From NCBI GenBank assembly GCA_020747045.1, contig JAGTJN010000002.1, positions 1,302,001 through 1,366,000 on the forward strand: a stretch of DNA of 64,000 nt. Direction: 5' to 3'. The position numbers and the translations under genes are program-made. The notes under the pieces were generated by a model. It searched no databases and had not been told where the DNA came from. It saw nothing but the letters and a program-made list of their open reading frames with translations. This stretch comes from Phaeosphaeria sp. MPI-PUGE-AT-0046c (lineage: Eukaryota > Ascomycota > Dothideomycetes > Pleosporales > Phaeosphaeriaceae). Positions 1 through 9,000 of this stretch are shown here, piece by piece; the stretch's first letter is position 1; every line of letters starts with the position of its first letter.

Positions 1-1248
1 ACTTCAAAACTCTCTTCTTCATCCCTAGGCACGGAATCTGTCCTTTAACAATAATTAATCGTCATCCTCCTCACCATGTGCGACTGCATCCCTCTACCGA
101 TCGTCTGCTTCCAATGCGGAACGTACGGATCTCACAACGCATATGCTAGACTTGTATTGACATGAAGCAGCGACCAGAATCCGTGTCATTGTAAAGTAAT
201 AGGGCCCACAATAGGCTTCGTCGTCACTGTGGGGATGGCAGTATGCCTTAAACTATTCTTGTTGGGAAAAAGTGCGCTGATAGATATGCGGTAGATATTC
301 TGCTGGCCAGCTTCATTGCTTTGTTGCTGCTGCGCGACGGATGCTGGCAAATCGTAAGTATGCAAACCTATCCATAATTTCTATGCTGACGAAATAGGGT
401 GCTTGCTCTGCCCATCGACACTGGTAAGCGCTTCTCAAGCTTCAGTTCCGTCTACACACTGACTCACCCGTCTCCAGGCAATGCAATCAGCAATGCAATA
501 CCGATATGAGGAGCACACCTGGTTGGTATTTTCGAATCGACTCGTCATTGTGTACACCCGACCTTGACGAAGTGGTCGGTGACACATCGCGACATCTTGA
601 CATCGTGAACAAGTGGAGTCTCTTTCAATCCCTTTACCTGCATGAGTGGGAACCTCAGAACATGTCATCAACCTTGTTACTTATTTACCAATTTTCAATT
701 CACGTTCTGCTTCTATCAGGAGACACAAGGGCACGATAGCAAATTTCGATTGGCTCACAACGGGTATCTGCATACAATGCATCATCACGTGAAAGCGCGT
801 CGTCGGCCCCGAAAACCAGCATCTGTTCACTGCGATTTTCTATGCTGGCACATACGCACCGAAAGCTGTTTTCCAGACCGGATGTGGTTGTATATGAGGA
901 AGAAAGTCCGCGAGCAGACACACTGACTGCTTGCGAATGCTGCGCGCTCCCAATTTTACTCTTCGAAGAGCAACGTGCAGTTTCAGACACCTCTATCTCC
1001 TATTGCCTGAGAACTGCGATCGACCGATAACTGCAGCTTTTCCTTTCACTGTCACTTGACTAGTGGAGTCGCAAATGCCCCCAGCGCTAATTTTAGTCGC
1101 GTCAACAAAAGCGTTTGCACATTTACTATTTGGGATTTGTTTATTGTCATCCTTCAATGTTCTCTTTACTGCTTAAGCTTGAACAGATTACAACCGATCA
1201 TACAACAATCACCACAGGCAAGTCAGAGTTCTACCGGAGGACGGAGAT
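1..1248. other. Gene-poor left edge with paired intron-like signals
   Basis: No long reading frame with family resemblance lies here. Two intron-like intervals are visible on the plus strand: 354-397 (GTAAGT..CTGAC..TAG) and 424-477 (GTAAGC..CTCAC..CAG). They are separated by a 26-base would-be exon. Joining 341-353, 398-423 and 478 onward opens a frame of about 43 codons from the ATG at 341. This could be the end of a gene lying mostly to the left, a leader of the next gene, or chance. Confidence 0.3.
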
Positions 1249-4003
1249 ATGGTGTTTCCTTCGTCATCATCCCACCCATCGTCTGGTACACAGGAAGAGT
1301 CATCACTGTCCTCTGCTTTTGCGCAAGACGGAGATCGAGACATCTTGTTGCCTCCAGATATAAGGCCGATTGAAGAACGTCCCGTGACTTCAGATGGAAG
1401 AATGTGGGGAGCCCAGCAGCCACCAGACTATTACGCGTACAGCCCGTCTATGTTCGTCCAATACATGTGGGAGGATGGTCTGTTGGCTATTGAAGACTTT
1501 GATTGGTTATCCGCCGAGCCGCAGCACGAGGGTGAACAGTTGATACAGGACAAACCCGTTTCAGCATCGGAATTGCATAATACCACCTGCAATGTCACGC
1601 CGACCGAACAAGATACATTCATGAAAGACGTGTCAGAGAATGATTTGTTCGCAACAGCGCACCCAGTCATGGAAAAGGCTCTTAGAACTTCGCCAGGGAC
1701 CGAGCTTTTACAGCATGATGTCACGGAGGACATTACAGAACCTGATATCATACATGCGTCCCACCTAGCCTCGGAACTTAACCTGCGTGAAGAGAATATA
1801 TCTAGATCCAGCACCAAGGTGGACGCTGACCAAGAGGAGGGGATATCCCTGGTAGGGAACGAGACGACGAGTCAGCTGAGTGTGGTAACCACACCGATCT
1901 TGTCGGAAGAGAAATGGATCAACTTGCCCTCTACCGACAATGACATGCTTGATCAACAGGGTCCGGCACATGCGGGATCGCGGGAGGCCAAGCAAATTGA
2001 GGACAGCGTCTCTCGAGGCCAAGTCGAAGCTCAAGTCAAACACCAGAAGCTTCCGCCGGAGGCACAAGTTAACGACATAGAGATCGCTTTGAAGAAGTCT
2101 TTCCAGGAATTGGACGATCAGTCTCGATCATCTGCCAAAAACGTACCAAGATCTGATGTCGATTCATCGTGTCCTGCACAATTTCGAAGGCGTCTGAAAA
2201 TCAGCGAAGAGCATGGTGGAAATGACCAACAACTCCAAGCCACCTCACAGGGTATTTTCCACTCTCCTGCAGCATCGATAGCTTCTGAAGGGGCTGATAC
2301 TCCAGACTCGGAGCATACTTCTAGGCCTGTGGTCTCTTCACCAATCGTCCCGGAAAACGAACACATCGAGGACGCAGATGATGCAGCCGCAGAGAACCAA
2401 GATGAGACGCTAGATTCACAGGTGTCCAGTATTCAGATTTTGTTTGTACCAGAGACTACAGAAGCTGTTGATGATGAGGATGTGCAAAAAGTTGCAACGA
2501 GTACTCTGCCTGCCACAATGCAAGTAGACCTTGTTAAGCGCACGAGCTTAACAAAGCCAGAAGCATCGTCCAATGCAGACAGTGATGCTCCCACCAAGAA
2601 GAAAGCGAATGAAAGTCATGCAGGCCAAATCGAGGGGTCAGAGGCTACATCACCAGAAGCTGCAGCCAAGCAGCGCACATCGCTGAAGTCGCCTAAAGAG
2701 CCAGCACGAGACTTCAGCGATACTGCCAGCGCTACGACCGACATGAGAGAAGATGAAAAGCCGGTAACTATATGCATACATTGTAGATATATCATGAACT
2801 GACATCAGGCAGCTGGATGAGGCATCAGAACAGTCTCCTGCGCCAGGACGCAATGAACTCTGCGTCGAAGAAGATGCCGGTATTATCCAGGAGCCTGCAG
2901 CTGCTGCGGAACCAATGCGCGACGATGATGAAATTGAGCTCGAAGACTCGGCTAATAAAGACTACGACATGCAAGAGCGCCTCAGCAATGCCCCAGACTC
3001 TCCAGTAGAGGCATACCAAATTGCCGCCCATCCTTCGCCTCGTCCATCGAAAAATCCAGTATCGAACCAAGAACTCATGTCTTTGGCTTCGAACCTCATG
3101 CCGAGCATGCACATCGGCCATGATGGGCCGGCTACTCGTACCAGGAAGCCAGCTCCGATGTGTGTGAGTGGGTATCATGGGGAGCAAGAAGATGAAGGGG
3201 AAGAGGAGGAGGAAGTTGAGCCAACGCCAGTAGTCACAAAGAAAAAGCGCTCGGGTACTGCAAATAGGAAGAGTCTTCCGGCTGCGAAGAAAGCCAGGAC
3301 GCAACCATCAAAGAAGAGGGTAGCGATTGGGACCAAGAGCGAGCAGCGTCTTCGCGAGAAGAGCGAAGCCGGCGATGAAGAGGCTGATGATGGAGACGCG
3401 CTGGAGGCTGAGATGGTCGAGGTCGAGAAGAAGGTCTCAACCCCAGAGAATGCCTCCAAGCCAGCATCTACACCACATGTCGTCACCTCCAAAGCCCCAG
3501 CAAAGAGCACGAAGATATTGCGAGCTCCCACCAAGTTTAAACCCAAGGCGAGCATCACCATCGCCGCCCCAGAGAGCAATGACTACGCCGAGGAAGCAGA
3601 CGTCGAACCCATACCGACACTCGCAGCCGCCAACAACGAGGAAGACTTTGAACCAACACCGACTCCAGCCCCAGTTCCAGCCCCAGTTCCAGCCCCAGCC
3701 AAAAGGTCATCCGCCCGCAAATCTCTACCCAAACCCGGCCCCAAGCCACCTGCCACTGCTACACCTCCTCTTTTCGAAGCTCCGAAGAAGAACAAGTTTG
3801 GATTCTCATCTGCCAAGCCGTCACCAAAGAAGACGAGGGGTCAGGTTGCAAAGGATGCTGCTGAAGCTGGTGAGGCGAAAGGAAAGAGTGGTGCAAAGGG
3901 TAGTGCGAAGGGGAAGGCAAAGGCGAGTGCGGGGGCTGAGGAGGGGCCGAAGACGAGGGGCGCGGCGAAGAAGGAGAAGAGGAGTTTGAGGAGTGGAGGT
4001 TGA
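1249..4003 (+). CDS. Large disordered protein with acidic N-terminal half and Lys/Ala/Pro-rich basic C-terminal half
   Basis: Two open frames join across a 49-bp intron at 2764-2812 (GTAACT, CTGAC branch site, GCAG; phase 0). This gives exons 1249-2763 and 2813-4003 and a 901-aa product. I do not recognise a family. Residues 1-85 hold the only aromatic-rich, possibly folded stretch (DYYAYSPSMFVQYMWEDG, then LLAIEDFDWL). Most of the middle is acidic, Ser/Thr/Glu-rich and probably disordered. From about residue 610 the chain alternates a poly-Glu run with basic clusters (KKKRSG, KKARTQPSKKR). A PAPVPAPVPAPA run follows near 3664-3702, and the last 60 residues are almost all Lys, Gly, Ala and Arg. 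The composition suggests a nuclear, chromatin- or nucleic-acid-associated protein; that role is inference. The gene is convergent with the hydrolase at 4221. The ATG at 1249 is the first of the open frame, but an upstream exon is possible. Confidence 0.7.
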
Positions 4004-4220
4004 TGGGATTGGAGTTTGGTAAGGGATACGACGTTGGATATGGATCTTGGGAAGTGAGATGCCAATCCAGATGGTGGGGATTGAGGGAGCGGATGAGTAG
4101 GATACGCGTTGGAGTGGCGATGGCGTGAGACGGATTGCAACAGCGCAAGTACATGACTAGGAAGATGAAGTGCGCATGAATTCTTCCTCTACCATGGGAA
4201 GTCATTGGTCATGCTACATC

Positions 4221-5276
4221 CTATATCTTACTACTCACCTTTCCCTCCTCCTGCCCAAGCACATCACACAACCACTCCGTCGCTTTGTTTGCCATGTCTT
4301 TTGGGAACGCATGTCCCACGCCATCAAACAGCACATCTTCCCAGCCAATGTCAAGACTCTTATCCTCATCCAGAACCTGTTTAAATATCTTATAAAACGG
4401 CTCGCCAGCTGCGTACGGCACGAGCTTATCTACCTTCCCACTAAGGTTCAATATCCTCTTGCCCTGCAAACGCTCGCGTACGACGACCTTGAAGCGGTCG
4501 AGAGATGCTTTGGAGGGTGGGGAGTCGGGAGCCGTGGGGTTGAAGTAGCGGGGTAGTAGCAAACCCGCTGGATCATACTGTGCAATGGCCTCTTGCAGCG
4601 CTTGAGGGAAGTCGGAGGATCCGAGGAAAGATGCGCCGGGTGGTGTGGTATCTGTGTATGTCTTGAGCTTAGAGAGACGGGCGCGGTCGGTCATTAAACG
4701 TGTATAGTCTGGACAGCCAATGCCCACCACGCCGGCGGTGATGCGCGGGTCGGAGAGCAGGCAGTGCCATGTTGCGTGGCCACCGAGAGAAATACCGAGG
4801 GCGAGGTGTTTGGTGATCTTGGGGCCGGCGGGGGTGTTGAAGATGTACGACTCGAGGTGGTTTATGAGGTGGGAGGTGTCGGTGGCGGTGCCGTGGTAGC
4901 AGCCAAACATGTCTTGGGCGTGTCGAGGGTTTCCTGATCGCCATGCTTCGTTGTGCAGCTTGTCTACTTCTCTGCTGCCGTGATTCCTTTGGTCGAATGC
5001 GACTGCGATCAAACCTGTGGGTTGTCTGCCCGCTTTGCCGCTCTGTATGCGTGTGTTCCACGTAGATATGACTTGGGCGGCTATGGGTGCCATTGTTTCT
5101 TTGGTCTGAAGGCGAGGATGCAGAAGCCATAGACAAGCAACTGAGGTTGTGGAAGACGGCAATTCTGAAAGTCCATGGACAGTGACGAGTATGCCGGCGA
5201 TGGTAAAGGTTTGAGATGACACGGTGGGGTCTGTAGACGTGTGCGTACCCTCGAGGGGGTTCGTAGTTGCTGCCAT
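4221..5276 (-). CDS. Alpha/beta hydrolase, predicted serine esterase or peptidase-like
   Basis: This is an intronless 351-aa protein with the alpha/beta-hydrolase fold signature. The nucleophile elbow is GISLGG with Ser163. A DQRNHG turn at residues 95-100 follows the strand-4 region, as expected near the oxyanion hole. Asp283 (GKVDKLVPY) and His322 (DGVGHAFP) are in the right places to complete a Ser-Asp-His triad. There is no signal peptide, so the protein is probably cytosolic. The substrate cannot be read from the sequence. The overall pattern matches uncharacterised fungal hydrolases of the dienelactone-hydrolase/prolyl-oligopeptidase type. The start at 5276 has a good context and leaves a 75-residue N-terminal strand region before the turn. 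The gene is convergent with the gene ending at 4003, and its promoter side faces the phospholipase D gene. Confidence 0.85.
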   Translation of the reverse strand: MAATTNPLEGTHTSTDPTVSSQTFTIAGILVTVHGLSELPSSTTSVACLWLLHPRLQTKETMAPIAAQVISTWNTRIQSGKAGRQPTGLIAVAFDQRNHGSREVDKLHNEAWRSGNPRHAQDMFGCYHGTATDTSHLINHLESYIFNTPAGPKITKHLALGISLGGHATWHCLLSDPRITAGVVGIGCPDYTRLMTDRARLSKLKTYTDTTPPGASFLGSSDFPQALQEAIAQYDPAGLLLPRYFNPTAPDSPPSKASLDRFKVVVRERLQGKRILNLSGKVDKLVPYAAGEPFYKIFKQVLDEDKSLDIGWEDVLFDGVGHAFPKDMANKATEWLCDVLGQEEGKVSSKI

Positions 5277-6057
5277 GGCGAAGAGTGTTAAGGTGAGTGG
5301 GAAGCCAATGGGTGGTGTTTATGGAGCAGCTGGACCTCTGTCGGAGTTATAGAAGTGTCGGCGTTATGGCAATGACGGAGGGGCATCCTAGACTGACTTC
5401 CGAGGTAAGTCGAGACAGCAAAAATACATCAACTTCGCGACAGCAGCGCGCTCATATGATTGACCTGACTCCCACATGATTGCAGAGACCTGTGAAGCAA
5501 TTCACGTATCTCCGTCCACTTTTCTCAAGCTCGATGTGTGTCTTCGCCCCTATCGACGCATTGCAGGATGTGATACGCTGTGCAGCAAATGCTCGTCATT
5601 TCTTGGAAATACAGAGAACAGTGCAGGTTTGTAACGACAAAGGCTGAGGCAAACCAATGATGCAATGGACTGTCTGCACTGCCAAAAAGCTACTTCGAGG
5701 TGTCTGTGGGGCGGAGGTTTAGAGTGCAGGCGGTCTCGAAGGCGGAGAGCAAGGGGGCAGCGCTAGCAAGGAACCCAATGTCTTAGCGTTGGGGAAACCA
5801 CATGGGAGATTACAACGCGACATGACCAGCTTTTGACATAATCACAGTCAGTGGGAGACGTCGCTCTCCCTTCTCCTAATAGCACCATTCCACACTTCAC
5901 CAAGCATAGGACAGTCCGTCTGCATCTGCGTGTGCTACAGTAATTCTGCGTGACTACTGATTGGCAGCACGACTTCGCATGCGAACCTTTGGAACCATGT
6001 TATAGATGTCGCCGTAACTTCAACACCCTTCGCGACCACCCCGTCTCCCCCATCAAC
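5277..6057. promoter_or_regulatory. Divergent intergenic region, hydrolase / phospholipase D
   Basis: This 781-bp region lies between two divergent starts. It carries a plus-strand intron-like interval at 5405-5485 (GTAAGT, CTGAC, TGCAG), which may be a 5'-leader intron of the phospholipase gene. A pyrimidine-rich tract near 5865-5905 is typical of a fungal core promoter or leader. I see no other gene in it. Confidence 0.4.
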
Positions 6058-9000
6058 ATGGCCGATGCGCCCGAGACCGAATCGTCGCCCATGGGTCGCA
6101 GCGCTCGCGCCCCAGCTGCAGCACCAGAGAGCAAGCCAAAAGAAGTACGGGTACTGTCGCCGCTACGCGTAGGAACCGATGCCAATACGACAGAGGAGAT
6201 ACACATTCCCTCGCCCTCGAATGGGGGACCCAAGATCATGCGATCGGCCCCTACCGGCTCGCCGCTATCGTTCAAAGAGCCCGCCGAGTTCCCCTGGCAG
6301 ATGGCTCCCACGGCTGCAAACGGAACGCCGCCTCAGCCAGCAGCAGCATCAACAGCAACAGCAGAAGCTCCCATTCGGACCCACAAGCCTTCCTCGCACA
6401 CGTCACAACAGTCCACCAGCTCGTACTACCCGCCATTTGCGCCCATATCGCGACATCCAACCGGCGATGGCGACATCTCTGACGCCCCCAGGGAGCGAAA
6501 GAGCGTGCAATTCGCACGATCCACCACATACGGTACCGACCCTCAAGCCTCGACCCCGCGGCAGCAATCATGGGACACCGAAGATGGCGATGCCAAGGGC
6601 AAAGAGCGGGAAAAGCAAGGGTCGTCGCTGATGGGCAAGCTAAGAGCGCTGGCAGCACCGATCCAGGGCCACGGAAGAAGTCTGAGTGGTTTGGGGGGCA
6701 GCAGCACCAGCGCGCCCAGCCAGGAGGCGCCCTCACCACACGCGCCGCTGTCGCCAACCTCGGAGCGCGGCGAGCCACGATATGACACCCACGACAGCGA
6801 GGCCGACGCGGACGGAGAGTCGAGTGCTGGCGAGGGAGCATCGCGCCCCTCACGGCGGAGACGCAAGAGCAGCCGACGGTGGTTCGATGGCGAGGGTGAA
6901 GGCACACAGACAGCTCCCACCACACCCAAGCATTCAGGGAGCGGCCACTTCTTCTCACGAGACCGCGACTCGCCCAATGCGACACCCGGCACCGCGACCG
7001 CCAACCGACCCGCCTTCATTCGCCACGGCACCATGTCTGATATCCCCGAAAACGAGCGCCAGGGCTACTCCGAGGACGAAGGACGGTCCAGAATAGCCAA
7101 AGAAAGCGCCTGGAAGCGCGGACTGCACAGTGCGCGTGGTCTGTCATACGGTGGTCTCCGCCAGCATGACTCCAATGCTGAAGAAGAAGGCCAAGAGCGA
7201 CGGCCGGGCAACCTGCGAGGCTTCACAACTTTTGGTGGTAATGCTGCCGACAGCAGACCCTCACCGTGGCGGATGCGTGGCGAGCGAACATCGAGTCTCA
7301 GTGCGCAAAAGTGGAAATCGATCAAGAACAGCCTCAAGCTTCTGGGCAATAGGGCCAAAGCCGAACGCCAGGTCGATCATGCAAAGTCGGCGGAGCTCAT
7401 GGCCGAACTGCTGGCTGGAGCCCCCGCAGCCCTTTTCTTGGCCAGTATGTTTCAAAGGGACGAACACGGACACAAGCGCATCCCTGTGCTTCTCGAACAG
7501 CTCAAGGTCATCATCACCGATACAGACAAGCCAAAGGACAAGGTGCTCAAAGAAGGCGACCGACACACGGCATTGCGGGTGGAGCTCGAGTATGGAAGTG
7601 GCTTGACCCGCATGAAGTGGGTCGTACACCGAACTGTTGCTGACTTTGCCAATCTGCACTTGAAATTCAAACTTCAAGAGAAGCAGGATCAGTTCAGGAT
7701 TAGATCCAGTGTGCTCGAAAAAGGCGAAGAAAAGGACGATCCGCGCAACAGACTGCCTCGCTTTCCCAGAAGTGTCTTGCCCTACCTTCGAGGTCTGCGC
7801 GGCTATGGAGCTCTCGACGATGAGGATGAAGAGGAAGAGGAAGAAGCTGGTGCGGCTGGGAATGCCAGTGGTCCTGATGGTGACGCGAGTGCTACAGATC
7901 GCCCAGGGAGGAATAAGCGGCGTAAATCGTCGTTCGCACTTGCTCGTAGGAAGTCAAGTATAGGCGGCAACGAACAGCAGTCCGGTGTCGTCAGCACGCC
8001 TTCTGCTCGCCAAGGGAGCTTTGTTGGAGCCGCAGGACAGCCGTTGCAGATCAAGCAGAATCACCACGAGCGCCAACGGAAAAAGCTGGAAAAATACATC
8101 AAAGGCCTCATCACGTATCTCATCTTCCGACCTGACAGCAATCGATTGTGCAAATTTCTGGAGCTGTCTGCTCTGGGCGTGCGCCTCGCGGCTGAAGGCG
8201 GCTACCACGGAAAGGAAGGATACATGATGATCAAATCGTCCAAAGGCGTCACAAACAACAAGAAGTGGCATCCAAGGCCAATGATAGCCCGCTCGTGGCC
8301 AAAGTGGTTCCTTGTACGCCACAGTTACGTGGTGTGCGTGGATTCCCCAGAGGAAATGAATGTGTACGACGTTTTTCTAGTGGATGCGGACTTCAACATG
8401 GAGTCAAGATCAGGCAAGCTGAGGGAGAAGAAGGCTAGGGACATTGCTAGTGAAGCCAAGGCATCTGCCACCGGCCATCACCAGCTCAAACTTGTCAACT
8501 CCGAGCGCAAGATGAAGCTACTCGCGCGGAACGACAAAATGTTACAACAATTCGAGGAGTCCATTACATTCATGTCGCAGAACACACTCTGGTCCCAGCG
8601 ACAGCGATTCGACAGCTTCGCACCCGTGCGCAAGAAGATCTATGCTCAATGGCTCGTTGATGGCCGGGACTATATGTGGAACGTATCTCGTGCCATCAAC
8701 ATGGCTCGGGATGTCATCTATATTCACGATTGGTGGCTCAGCCCCGAGCTGTACCTGCGACGACCCGCGGCGATCAGCCACAAATGGAGACTAGACAGAC
8801 TGCTACAGCGAAAGGCACAAGAAGGCGTCAAGATCTTCGTCATCATGTATCGCAACATTGGTGCTGCCATCCCGATCGACTCCGAGTATTCGAAGTTCTC
8901 GCTGCTTGACCTGCATCCAAATGTGTTTGTCCAGCGCTCGCCAAACCAGATTCGTCAGAATACGTTCTTCTGGTCTCACCACGAGAAAATCTGCGTCATT

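Noticed and set aside
3327..3989. 220-codon Arg/Pro-rich frame inside the first gene
   Set aside because: It is a frame-shifted reading of the Lys/Ala-rich coding region; low-complexity GC-rich codons create it.
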